The notes: generated by a model from the letters alone, not told the origin. A DNA stretch of 24,734 bases from Desulfurococcales archaeon (GCA_015521265.1 WAON01000050.1:1-24734), one strand, 5' to 3'. Shown: positions 20,201 to 23,695, numbered from the stretch's first letter. Numbers and translations: made by a program.

Positions 20201-21382
20201 TCCGGAACGGTAACTATCGATGTATCATATGGCGATGCAAACCTAGAAGAAGCCAGGTTATACCTTGATAACACGCTAGTAGCGGAATTAACGGGTTCAA
20301 CATACCAGCTAGACACGACGCAATACAGTGATGGAACCCACACGTTGAAACTAGTAGTATCCGATAAAGCAGGGAATACTATGGAGTCAACAATCACTAT
20401 AACAATTGATAATACACCACCAGTAATCTCAATCGAAGCACCTGGAAACAATACCTATGTTAAAGGAACGGTAACAATTAATGTATCATACACCGATCTA
20501 ACACTGGATAAAGCAGTACTAGTAATAAACGGGGTAGAACACGATATAACCGGTGAAACAAGCTACGTACTAGACACTACAACACTACCAGACGGCGAAG
20601 TAACAATTACGCTGAGAGTAACGGATAAAGCAGGGCATGAATCAAGCCAGAGCATAGTCTTGATCGTCGACAATACTCCGCCGACAGTAGAAATTACTTC
20701 ACCGATTAACAATGCAGTAGTATCAGGGACGATAAACATAGCCTTCTCAGTTGAAGATGCAAATATTGAGAAAGCAGTATTAACAATAGATGGAGCGGAA
20801 CAAGTAGTAACCGGTAAGAACAGCTACACATTGGACACTACAAAACTAGCAGACGGAGAACACACGATAACCCTAACAGCAATAGACAAAGCAGGAAACA
20901 AGGCCGAAGCAACAATAACGATAATCGTCGACAACACCCCACCGACAATAACAATAATATCACCACTACCAGACGAAGCCTACTACCTTGGACAAACACT
21001 AACCATACAGTGGAGTATCGACGATGCAAACCCTGTAGAAACAATACTATACATCGGAGAAGAAGAACTAAACGTAACAGGTAAGACAAGCATCACATAT
21101 AAACTAGAAAACATACCGACAGGAACACTAACAATAAAGATCAAAGCAACAGATGCAGGAGGAAACACGGCAACCAAGACGGTTACAATACGCGTACTAA
21201 CACAAACAACAACCACACAACCAACAACAACTACAACACCAGGAACAACAACCCCCTCAACAACCCCGCCCACTACAACCAGTCCACCACCAACAACTAC
21301 AACAACAGCTGTAATAGTTGGAGTAATAATAGTACTACTGTTAATCGCTGGAATATACCTGTTGAGAAGTAAGAAAACATAG
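5297..21382 (+). CDS. Giant 5361-residue modular, tail-anchored cell-surface protein
   Basis: One uninterrupted frame. Residues 1-24 are a signal peptide (KPLFIIVLVIILTGLILP). Residues 35-225 form a Tyr/Trp-rich module. About 229-1974 holds roughly nineteen prealbumin/CNA-B or carboxypeptidase-regulatory-like units ending in patterns such as TDANGT...GTY. 1975-2733 holds seven CARDB repeats. 2734-3410 is mixed beta-sandwiches, one fibronectin-III-like. 3411-3680 is a basic stretch, then Gly-rich amphipathic strands. About 3694-4035 is propeller-like. Then come Ig-like domains, with twelve units from 4235 to about 5300, a Thr/Pro stalk, and a membrane helix (AVIVGVIIVLLLIAGIYLL) with tail RSKKT. 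N-x-S/T sequons are dense and only eight cysteines are seen. No protease or glycosidase motif was found. The architecture fits a long extracellular fibre for adhesion or envelope scaffolding; no substrate can be named. The ATG at 5297 has only a weak binding site (GGGATTGAT) but leads directly into the signal peptide. Confidence 0.9.
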   Translation: MYKPLFIIVLVIILTGLILPITYGLNTSSINDSNKYLDYHYWATITHKPEKLEKLINEVIPSNGSIHNDIAEYMFWNHVIPEKWGYGYYEKILYDKLIPRNTSSSYYYKTYFRDIIGYGFEAYYMGFTNVTPLVEPRVYSYYLDTLFGYLIPKNYSSGFYYDTVFYKLYYNSVWDYPRILANIAYNTPYGSYIAQILTRIDMMKWLDRFGNQTITGNSTPSLLDTNLTGTIRIKLVSIDGPVEYADVSLYRKTPCIYGSYCGVDYVASKFTDANGTVVFHVYAGTYQIVLDAKAYGVIDNVTLNPGEEKNITLMLGKTTITLYDADNYRMAWLSISIYQQRNTPEGPKPGYFIANTMLSDNGTLTAYFIEGTYMIRPHVYNLENPYISGIEAVAGVTRSYVFHLDVVKVTIKPHTPVPLDYSGLYPSIYISTQPYSWDYSVEISNGVGTIWVKPGDYFVYIPYIYFKGLSTRANILFPIHVAVGSTNTFYYDLGVLWWKPSNVNHESVMTLTVYSVKTINGTIYSTRLEGDVNIKWGDYLLLPPMKTYLFKPTMGLNSSKYNFTVYVTPTTNYEYTGNLPVGYLNVTLIYNNTSLYDTYELIDKHSQNSLYYQTPQLVALLPGDYVLNMKHIGLGGVVDNLTITPGVVVGQVFRTGKLVVNVSSYNGERASEWIPVIVVQGNDTSGEFITSGWTTRSLAFYLLPGSYTVIVPGINTTYEWYVNIGYGETRLDLNVSEANVTETYFNLGRIMVNIDLPGSPESIRSYIRIVIAEQRVVNGTPVPGRIIREEPYWHLPLTASFEVTPGIYMVYLEGSDGKPINGTLTSNIAVDPNGLAIVNYTLSILRVRLVVNNTPVPGVDIDIYRGTGDNRQYYSEITTDASGTAVIALPPGNYSLWTFVPIEDEDHLLGTVNVTGNGLVINKTLQYPGGFIVLRLLGPGGEPAANVRVQFRSLDRYSSEIIYTDMDGYAYAYLAAGTYRILVYPFLYSYTGGRIVSVAPGESVYVELHLSKVTLHVNVSGSPWLVFYIRNNTDGRLYSFAPHLYNGKTYDLWLQPGNYTIALPGSRTTIQSWNKYGYGTEYSFILGPNDHVELSFNVSEIVVMLNPCGDYDLAGSLYAYLLGYNSNLSDPYTEVIGNRYFTTYYPQAYAVFYVTPGEYAVIIPGDPWNSTWFYSKFGEFIYGSLIGYGLMDHALVGHGGEILVYQHNVSVLALHLNNTYPEGARAEYSIYTLSGSLVRSGYVSPGDYAFIPLTPGQYVLNNYGYTNITLTECNSTLVELKITGLSLKVVGPDNEPVKNAYYIIHDMNDNYVASGYTDSFGEAFISLSLGSYKLVFPGVNHSYSPYNAKYNLNKQFGYGLQLNITITGYNKLKVIFSRIDVNITSQLGKASNVEVMLYTPDMSKIIKGAYTDSNGIARFYVSSGSYRVVIRGLYYGYSDAYYVGWSYYPLFGYGAIVGDVNIGVNTSAVLHYNLSVVKLRVLDTNGNYAGGLRVVLRANDTYTTSLTYTYTSSYEPVYFYVTNGTYIIDLIFLKKTVTVGIGELADVVINVAMLHVHINIPENNYDIIPYGISITVYYNTTGTSGYSAVLYYTTNSTGDAIIYTPLNINVTVVIKKGYSITETIYMDSAKYREYNLSIFYIKVLSPTGPVKYQEFYLYTLDHSSYIRLTTDYRGEDYAIIVPGTYILQKSDWSSIIGRLDELVIIPNYTVKTYQLNLSILNIHSLVPSKYYLGNPFEFTISSIDGSYVSWSYYLYHNDTRSFYVIPGTYVIHSDISNGWDVNKTVVLPENATRDVTFKLGGLVLWIYKPDGSLLNPPIDHPYGYSMIVSLYTEVGGSLESFVSTSQTDSEGKAVFGPLVNGTYAFNLDPYDDYGGPYKLYNITAEPLVFREYNFTLGGLVVHMQYNNGTPAQGIAITIYSRSYTLYTLYTDANGTITAYLLPGTYTLYIYGLGYVYNIHVYPGRYTNKTYTTNPSDLEVSSITWTPSTPSDGDTVLVTATIKNNGPGHVFNDFNVVFYQNGTKVYEAVVHGLLSGYNTTVTAPITAIAGTDEVRVVVDPDQSIVDPNRGNNELTAWINVLRPDLEVTSVWINGTLIDGAAATLYFNVTNNGPGALHHEASVKVIYGSMVTYRRIYSLEVGEVVTLSVNIIVLGGLSNAIITVDPDNEVSESNEDNNVYNYTLSVPEPDIVVVSAALNASELVDGGIGEITAVINNTGGRTLRSIHVVLYADNKYLGTTIINGLDTGETVTVTFYVLLRGGTTNYTVIVDPYNKVPDANRSNNRATVPVYIPYPDLAFTSLYFTPTNPGSGEIVHVVFNITNIGVGGTKTNFAVELKVNGEVKSSSYISRDLYPGDTITVTLSTIVHAGNNTIEIIIDPHGYVSESNKANNKYVFIITVPYSDLEIKTMNISQGPYHNMGEVNVTVTIVNNGPGSLNETFYVAFFGNDEFLEQVEVNGLGVGEEKNITVTIPVYTGYYTIKAIVDDHYQRIIGGSYVWGHKHEVADPYRNNNIASKTIYVAGPDLTLVSAEITPSTPDPWTGFNITLRVRNNGDYASTRPVAVIVEVGSVRLIDEVPELDVGGEANVTIPVLDGLDPGTYTVRIAVNPFHEVIEHDYTDNNYTITLIIPAPDLAITHIYAPVINGSVEAGDQIIINVTVKNYGASFKRDIYIEALVNDLLIGNNYIIGGIDSGEEKNITLSLTAIPPSLENTRIIIDPRNDIYESDETNNEAIYHGPIVRSLILGQTAYDVIYMHHEEFNLKIQNNGGVPLKVTSIVFTTTSLVLNTSLPLTIKPGEIASIPILVDTLTEGIGPKNYGVIIYTNTSITINSTITVLIHNISKVISVNVNKKEAVYSMGQTDKISLLVGSQLPSIINKAHVELSGNATGIIEGSTSFNITIRHIVRIMVNATIPPGRYILLINVSFQGVDYYVVRKVDITVVRDPIVKIISPRSINSVLASNTLVVTFKSNVPINGTIYFRDVSSSSWTIIRYGELSRDTFYRIPIGGLSSGHRYMFYIEAVSEYGSYTSPMYYVNVTVSVVFVDHELNVTINRDYNQLVYVKVRNLDYMYPHAIYAKIIESSPELIVDFVGPGSIDTVEKVGSGKFVTLMLVIHAADTTRNNYTITAMLVNLDSNATDYMVIHVYVKEPVFNVTLDYLGMDNHTLVQSWRLVNHGDTITDLSVHLEGPASTFAYVYPSMNHVRIMHEQAIYFYVIPVLGIYPTDPALHNGTLVVETGDPASFRYEMPPINLPKGSKIYSVPVEHVRATGQSKDWYCTNRPHVSTKIKLSVDPPAFNNTLQINATLWIDFIPRYDVWHVLPHDGTIYVNGVPVYNWHNTIPEGTVKIPLPPKVIENAVAAGGDMYTFTVTVDTKHMNGGHYVVATNYKLQIDTGSTSIFVAASSFQDAKNSVVHLSKPNNDKVKPKECDKKVKMPGWLQALITYLKGSHKWSFENLPAPKILLDMVKSSSPIEIKAEFSIEVDPTPTSVKVSGGGSVELGVGIYGAEGKVTASGGWSVKNCKWGFDGITIELSAGGGYRWSYKFPLEWARWIPRAGDDAKPLSVEGKIYLELSSTVIQLDEHLKVKAIPTLLIGISATGKAELSVGSRLKLSAEATVGFHAGYKDYDYYAQFKAGITGNVEVDLSLFSASASGTYGLKYVYEHGSWVKKSYNDPGVTLLSYQFYNIDLGYPTLASPSTMSSLGESTAYVEGLGLYTVWVSTDNSNSKIMISRLVGDTWTTPTQLSFPNENYALVKAVPVGSKLGVLALAMPSISENTTPSELVRLLNKGTLYYAEYNGSAWTPPEIIAVNVSLSLDVESYNGLTIAAWSTLINNSYVVEAVLNDGSGWSPVTIIPGSRVPSTYTIYDVAAGFIDGRPTVYWATDLYWDGEELIRGIKYSEYNGESWTTPTTLPTTSNVALLDADTYGRIAWSTDEGNIYLAGWNGTAWVIVRIGTGFDPSILSSKNKLLVAANIRDDRDDIEIYIVDTTTWKTVTARITDDDLLDKQYTFASTPSGYLALIWRRSLDPAVKTPPENKTWASGIVYEPLYNISITGLDTTKPVVEGNPLTVTTNITNNSTKPVTGKLNIYLNESLVKTVNIMIPPNTTYTVDENITINESGKWSIKAELTDLNATSIGLLEKTITLETLRLIQNTSLTPGSYIDAVTTIHLYVNGYKKTNVTITANNLTVGSASGVIGDVAVQLNLSKLPDGPTTLVINVVTIDGAANDSLSINVYLDKTPPTIIVHEPENNTIVSGNVTVIAEIYDTYYDLPSTPEVYINGSSIMWTLVEGDNYTLIIDTTTYPDGKPLNITIIAVDVSGKTMVKTIYVTPDNTPPITTDNSTKTWYNNDVAIMLTATDNVAGVNATYYSVDNGSWVMGDIVYIPAPSDHSNDGTHTIMYYSIDNVGNIEPINTLIIGIDTLSPIITCNIANNTYFSGGTVSFFFHIVDNTSGLSKAYGYFDGSLQRIKNMNGEHEYTMDFQGLNLGYLREGMHYFRIVSVDIAGNTREYILVFYVDKTPPTAEITSPEDGALVSGTINITFNYTDNLSPVYAYLHINGETINVTGTYSYTLDTTQYNDGQLTITLEAIDYSGRRSTDTVTIIVDNTPPAVTINSPANNSVVGGIVTISYSIDEEHLDQVWLSIGNITVNITGSTTYSLNITMLPDGAYTLTITANDTLGHTSSASIIIIIDNTPPTAVITYPVSRGYYSGVINVTFNYSDTNLDKAYLGIDGSYIDVTGSYSYTLDTTQYNDGEHNITLLVKDKAGNTMEYTVTIYIDNTPPTAQILSPSNSTVIHDVVNITVMYSDIFLREAILLIDNETVNITGTYNYTLDTTTMTDGLHNITLIVQDKAGHESTTSIVVIVDNTPPTGEITSPANDTYHRGTITITVSYNDLTLEQALLIIDNETINITGLTSYTLDTTSLNDGEHIIKLVVTDKAGHAASDEITIIVDNTPPTASINSPMNGAVVSGTVTIDVSYGDANLEEARLYLDNTLVAELTGSTYQLDTTQYSDGTHTLKLVVSDKAGNTMESTITITIDNTPPVISIEAPGNNTYVKGTVTINVSYTDLTLDKAVLVINGVEHDITGETSYVLDTTTLPDGEVTITLRVTDKAGHESSQSIVLIVDNTPPTVEITSPINNAVVSGTINIAFSVEDANIEKAVLTIDGAEQVVTGKNSYTLDTTKLADGEHTITLTAIDKAGNKAEATITIIVDNTPPTITIISPLPDEAYYLGQTLTIQWSIDDANPVETILYIGEEELNVTGKTSITYKLENIPTGTLTIKIKATDAGGNTATKTVTIRVLTQTTTTQPTTTTTPGTTTPSTTPPTTTSPPPTTTTTAVIVGVIIVLLLIAGIYLLRSKKT
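5974..11218 (+). repeat. Array of about nineteen prealbumin/CNA-B-like beta-sandwich units (protein level)
   Basis: Within the giant gene, residues ~227-1974 are divergent units of very roughly 90 residues. Each tends to end in an acidic turn and glycine followed by 'GTY.I..PG'. Clear examples are TDANGTVVFHVYAGTYQI, TTDASGTAVIALPPGNYSL, TDMDGYAYAYLAAGTYRI, TDSNGIARFYVSSGSYRV and TDANGTITAYLLPGTYTL. This is the signature of transthyretin-like and CNA-B-like folds that act as rigid spacers in surface proteins. Unit boundaries are approximate and divergence is too high for nucleotide-level repeats. Two cysteines, C255 and C261, sit six residues apart in the first unit and may form a disulphide. 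Confidence 0.75.
11219..13495 (+). repeat. Seven tandem CARDB domains in the giant protein
   Basis: Units start at about residues 1975, 2081, 2186, 2292, 2400, 2521 and 2629. Each opens with '(S/P)DL.(V/I)' (SDLEVSS, PDLEVTS, PDIVVVS, PDLAFTS, SDLEIKT, PDLTLVS, PDLAITH). Most then have 'v.v.v.NnGpg' and close on 'vDP...v.EsNe.NN'. This is the CARDB (cell adhesion related domain found in bacteria and archaea) pattern, with a period of about 105-121 residues. Unit 5 is the longest because of an insertion containing GGSYVWGHKHEV. CARDB domains are spacers and possible adhesive modules in prokaryotic surface proteins. Confidence 0.85.
15540..16330 (+). other. Basic stretch followed by Gly-rich amphipathic beta-strand region
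   Basis: Inside the giant gene, residues ~3415-3435 are Lys-rich (KPNNDKVKPKECDKKVKMP). Next comes a likely short helix (GWLQALITYLKGSHKW), then about 200 residues of alternating hydrophobic/small strands, such as SVKVSGGGSVELGVGIYGAE, GKAELSVGSRLKLSAEATVG and AGITGNVEVDLSLFSASASG. The alternation is unlike the Ig-type repeats on either side and resembles beta-barrel or extended amphipathic sheet proteins. I do not recognise the family. Cysteines C3426 and C3519 lie within it and C3275 shortly before, so three of the protein's eight cysteines cluster here. Confidence 0.5.
16376..17400 (+). other. Propeller-like region of the giant protein
   Basis: Residues ~3694-4035 show recurrent units in which a short strand, a G-containing turn and a Trp recur: YTVWVSTD...SRLVGDTWTTPT, LYYAEYNGSAWTPPE, VEAVLNDGSGWSPV, IKYSEYNGESWTTPT and IYLAGWNGTAWVIV. 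Such Trp-ending blades occur in sialidase-like and related beta-propellers. The Asp boxes (S-x-D-x-G-x-x-W) of true sialidases are not clearly present, so enzyme activity is not claimed. Five or six blades are visible. This may be a ligand- or glycan-binding head placed mid-fibre. Confidence 0.5.
17999..21199 (+). repeat. Twelve Ig-like repeats, seven of exactly 261 bases
   Basis: Each unit opens with D(N/K)TPP or a variant. Starts are at 17999, 18284, 18548, 18839, 19103, 19364, 19625, 19886, 20147, 20408, 20669 and 20930. The seven units from 19103 up to 20930 are each exactly 261 bases (87 residues). Their pattern is DNTPP, 'I.SP.N...VSG.v.I...Y.D..L..A.L.ID', 'ITG..SYTLDTT...DG.H.I.L.V.DKAGH', then a strand running into the next DNTPP. 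This is the bacterial/archaeal Ig-like type found in long adhesins. The unit at 18284 differs, resembling OmpL47/Y_Y_Y-type domains (ATYYSVDNGSW ... MYYSIDNVGNIE). The last unit is 89-90 residues and leads into the Thr/Pro stalk. Confidence 0.88.
21201..21309 (+). repeat. Low-complexity Thr/Pro stalk coding sequence
   Basis: About 36 codons are almost all ACA, ACC, ACT and CCA/CCG, so the coding strand is made nearly only of A and C with hardly any G. They encode a run of Thr and Pro (residues ~5303-5337) directly before the membrane helix. Such stalks are typical O-glycosylated spacers at the membrane-proximal end of archaeal surface proteins. Simple-sequence DNA of this kind is prone to length change between strains. 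Confidence 0.85.
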
Positions 21383-21392
21383 TATAGAGGAG

Positions 21393-21420
21393 TGGAGGGG
21401 TAGAATAGACTGCCCCTCCA
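21393..21420. terminator. Hairpin between convergent genes
   Basis: TGGAGGGG (21393-21400) and CCCCTCCA (21413-21420) form a perfect 8-base-pair stem with a 12-base loop. The stem begins 10 bases after the giant gene's TAG and ends 3 bases before the stop of the convergent 294-codon gene. It could shape the 3' ends of both transcripts. There is only a short U-rich run after it in either direction, so it may protect or stop the RNA without being a classical archaeal U-tract terminator. Confidence 0.5.
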
Positions 21421-21423
21421 GAT

Positions 21424-22305
21424 TTAACCTATATGTTTTTTATAAATTATCAATCCTACTAGTAGCGATAACATAGCTATTGCTGTAAAAGCTTGGCGGT
21501 AATAAGTATTGACTGGTTCGCCTCCTAGAGCTACGCCTATATAAATAGTTGTCTTATACGGTGTATTCCCAGCCAAGTGCGCTGTCTCGATTACTAGGTT
21601 GTATATTCCCGCAGTATTGGGTCCATCAATGATTAGGGATACCGATCCGTCTTTTCCGGATCTAGTAGTGTATATTTTACTGGGAGATTGCTTCGACCCA
21701 ATACTTGCTGGTTCAAGCCATACCCAGACTGGTTCGTCGACTACGGGTATATGCGTGTGTTTATAGTATACTTTGAAGCTTACAGGTATATCCCTATGCA
21801 GCGGTAGCCATTTTGGTACTCTTACATCACCAATGTATGTCTCGTTAACTATTGTAAAGTTCCTCCAAATAACTATTCCCTTACCAGTTGTCGAATTAGT
21901 TATGTTTATGTATATTTTCAGCGAGCCATTAATATACCATGGAACGATCAAGTTGAAGGATACATTGAAGTGTTCACCACTACTAGCCATTGATATATCA
22001 GTAACGATTACTCCATAGGATGTGATGTAGATCCCCTGTCCCCCGCCCGGGTGATGGGTGAAGGAAGCTGATACTGTTCCATTATATATTACTGAGATGT
22101 TTGCATAGTAATAATTGTTTTCACCGGTAAAATTAGCAGTGATATTATATGTAACTCCAGCACCAATATATACATCATTATATGCATAAGATGGTTCAAG
22201 ACTATAACTCACCGATACGCCGTCAACGCTGGAATCGCCGCTAGACGGTATAGGCGTTAATAGAATGATCAACAATAATGTTAACAATACTAGGTATTTA
22301 TACAT
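21424..22305 (-). CDS. Secreted tail-anchored beta-rich protein, unknown function
   Basis: A protein of 293 residues from the chosen ATG (294 from the ATG one codon earlier). It has a signal peptide (YKYLVLLTLLLIILLTPI), an ectodomain with many N-x-S/T sequons (YNITANFTGENN, NISVIYNGT, INITNSTTGK), and a C-terminal membrane helix (AFTAIAMLSLLVGLIIY) with tail KKHIG. The later half (IPVSFKVYYKHTHIPVVDEPVWVWLEP, then SGKDGSVSLIIDGPNTAGIYNLVIE) looks like an Ig-like or macroglobulin-type beta-sandwich with the usual 'DG...AG.Y.l' ending. I recognise no specific family. AGGTGAT at 22311-22317 is 2 bases from the first ATG (22308) and 5 from the second (22305), so the second is preferred. It converges on the giant gene with only a hairpin between them, and diverges from the next gene. 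Confidence 0.78.
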   Translation of the reverse strand: MYKYLVLLTLLLIILLTPIPSSGDSSVDGVSVSYSLEPSYAYNDVYIGAGVTYNITANFTGENNYYYANISVIYNGTVSASFTHHPGGGQGIYITSYGVIVTDISMASSGEHFNVSFNLIVPWYINGSLKIYINITNSTTGKGIVIWRNFTIVNETYIGDVRVPKWLPLHRDIPVSFKVYYKHTHIPVVDEPVWVWLEPASIGSKQSPSKIYTTRSGKDGSVSLIIDGPNTAGIYNLVIETAHLAGNTPYKTTIYIGVALGGEPVNTYYRQAFTAIAMLSLLVGLIIYKKHIG

Positions 22306-22329
22306 CATACATCACCTAAAATACTTCTA

Positions 22330-22342
22330 CAAATAATATTTG
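22330..22342 (-). promoter_or_regulatory. TATA-like palindrome upstream of the 294-codon gene
   Basis: CAAATA-A-TATTTG is a perfect 13-base odd palindrome, lying about 30 bases before the start at 22305/22308. That is the right distance for an archaeal TATA box with a very short leader. Being symmetric and AT-rich, it may serve simply as the TATA element. Confidence 0.45.
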
Positions 22343-22346
22343 ACTA

Positions 22347-22370
22347 TTGGTAAAATAAATAAGTTACCAA
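22347..22370. promoter_or_regulatory. Operator-like inverted repeat TTGGTAA-N10-TTACCAA
   Basis: Perfect 7-base arms (22347-22353 and 22364-22370) are separated by a 10-base AT-rich spacer. The half-site centres are 17 bases apart. It lies in the 140-base gap between two divergent surface-protein genes and covers the AT-rich stretch TAAAATAAATAAG, which could be the TATA box of the plus-strand gene. The geometry fits a dimeric regulator acting on both promoters. No protein binding is shown. Confidence 0.45.
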
Positions 22371-22431
22371 ATAAACCACTACCTTTATCAGTTATTGAAA
22401 ACTATGTTATTTTTGAAGGAAAGGGTGTTAT

Positions 22432-22437
22432 GGAGGT
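22432..22437 (+). promoter_or_regulatory. Ribosome binding site that fixes a TTG start at 22446
   Basis: GGAGGT ends 8 bases before an in-frame TTG at 22446. The longer open frame starts at a TTG at 22395 and adds 17 residues ahead of the signal peptide. This site argues for the downstream TTG, which leaves a standard signal peptide at the extreme N-terminus. Confidence 0.7.
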
Positions 22438-22445
22438 TTATTAGT

Positions 22446-23603
22446 TTGAATAAGTATATTATATCACTACTTCTACTACTCCTTGTAATCATGGGCTCAG
22501 CACCAATGAAAACCCTTAGCCAGGGGGGTAAGGGGCCAAGCAGTTTCTATGCAAAATATGAGTACAGCATGGATATATCGATCAACAATACTTCAAGGAT
22601 AAAAATAAGCGCAGAATTCATAATATCACTAAACATTACTCGTTCAACGATCTACGGTGAGGTGAGGCTAATTCGTGGAACAAGCTATATATCATCAACA
22701 AACGCTCCAAGCCCAACAACTACAACAATAACCCCGAGTGAAAGCGAGGCGAGGTATAGGTTTACAATACCAATAAACAATTATTACACCGGTGTGCAGA
22801 GCGAGATCGGGAGGAGCACTATATCAGCCCCACAACTAGGCTCCTTCAACCCCGGAAGCCTAATCGGTCCATCACTCTATGGTGTCAAGGATATCGAGAC
22901 AACAGACTATAACGGATACCCAGCTATACATGAAACACTAAATATCAAGTTCTCACAGTTAGGTATAAACTATACGATCACAGGTGACATGTACCTACAC
23001 GAAGCATACCTCCTACCACTATACGTGCACTTAAACGTTAAGATTTCGAGCCAGGGATACGGTAAACCCTTTACCGGTAAGGGAGTAGTTGAGCTAAAAC
23101 TATTAGATACAAACATACCCAGAGAGACCAGCCATGCAGAAATAAACGTCAACGGAGTCAAGATCGTTGCGGGAGGATTCCCGGGAGCGAAAATAGTAAT
23201 CACTGGGAGGAAGGGTAGCACATATATTAATGTTACTAATAAAGGGGATCAGCCGGGCTACGTAATGATCTATCGCGGAGGCTACAGCCTAGCACCAATA
23301 AACCAGGATAACAAGCAGAGTGTTAAACTAGTACAGGTTGCACCCGGCGAATCTAAGAGGATCGATATAGGCGTACAACTACCAGAAAACATTGAGGAAT
23401 CAACTAGTCTTAGAAGCGGGGGCTCTTTCCTCTCATCACCCGAAATACTAGTATTAACACTTATAGTAGTTGGATTATTAGCCGTGCTAGGACTAATAAT
23501 ATATAAAGCAATACATCCTAAGAAAGCAGTTGAAACAACAACTATAAGTGAAGAACCCGAAACAACTGAGGAAGCACCGGTAGGATCGGAGCCGGGACAA
23601 TAA
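22446..23603 (+). CDS. Secreted membrane-anchored protein with cytoplasmic acidic tail, unknown function
   Basis: About 385 residues from the TTG chosen by its ribosome binding site. It starts with a signal peptide (NKYIISLLLLLLVIMGSAP). The beta-rich ectodomain has sequons (ISINNTSRIK, SLNITRST, INYTITGD), a Ser/Thr/Pro patch (SPTTTTITPS), and a late 'NVTNKGDQPGYV...VAPGESKRIDI' segment typical of Ig/CARDB-like membrane-proximal domains. A single membrane helix (ILVLTLIVVGLLAVLGLIIY) follows, then a longer cytoplasmic tail than its neighbours', basic (KAIHPKK) then acidic/Thr-rich (SEEPETTEEAPVGSEPGQ). No enzyme motif is visible and I do not recognise the family. It diverges from the 294-codon gene and shares its topology, suggesting a role at the same cell surface, possibly as a partner of the giant fibre. 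Confidence 0.78.
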   Translation: MNKYIISLLLLLLVIMGSAPMKTLSQGGKGPSSFYAKYEYSMDISINNTSRIKISAEFIISLNITRSTIYGEVRLIRGTSYISSTNAPSPTTTTITPSESEARYRFTIPINNYYTGVQSEIGRSTISAPQLGSFNPGSLIGPSLYGVKDIETTDYNGYPAIHETLNIKFSQLGINYTITGDMYLHEAYLLPLYVHLNVKISSQGYGKPFTGKGVVELKLLDTNIPRETSHAEINVNGVKIVAGGFPGAKIVITGRKGSTYINVTNKGDQPGYVMIYRGGYSLAPINQDNKQSVKLVQVAPGESKRIDIGVQLPENIEESTSLRSGGSFLSSPEILVLTLIVVGLLAVLGLIIYKAIHPKKAVETTTISEEPETTEEAPVGSEPGQ

Positions 23604-23626
23604 CCACTATCCTTCTCTAACATTGG

Positions 23627-23647
23627 TTTTTAGAATAGTTTTTAACC
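23627..23647 (+). promoter_or_regulatory. T-runs: possible terminator and TATA box between genes
   Basis: TTTTT at 23627-23631 and 23639-23643 follow the surface-protein stop by 24 and 36 bases. T-runs of this kind end transcription in archaea. The second run, reading GTTTTTAACC, may double as the TATA box of the next gene, placing its start near 23668. Assignment is tentative. Confidence 0.35.
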
Positions 23648-23695
23648 ATAAACGAGATATTATCTACACAGACACTAGACGGTGAGGGCTACCGC

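Noticed and set aside
20041..20451. 136-codon minus-strand open frame within the Ig-like repeats, and similar minus-strand frames at 19060, 19519, 20838 and 20983
   Set aside because: They recur with the repeat period because they are reverse readings of the same repeat codons (GTATTATC-type DNTPP codons give VGGVLS). They are shadows, not genes.
19103..20929. Regular 261-base periodicity considered as a CRISPR-like or satellite array
   Set aside because: The repeats are in frame, cover the whole unit instead of short repeats with spacers, and encode a consistent Ig-like fold. No CRISPR array is present in the window.
5297..21382. Giant protein considered as a tetrabrachion-type surface-layer protein
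   Set aside because: Tetrabrachion of Staphylothermus is much shorter and has a long coiled-coil stalk. No extended heptad or hendecad helical region is visible here; the protein is beta-rich throughout.
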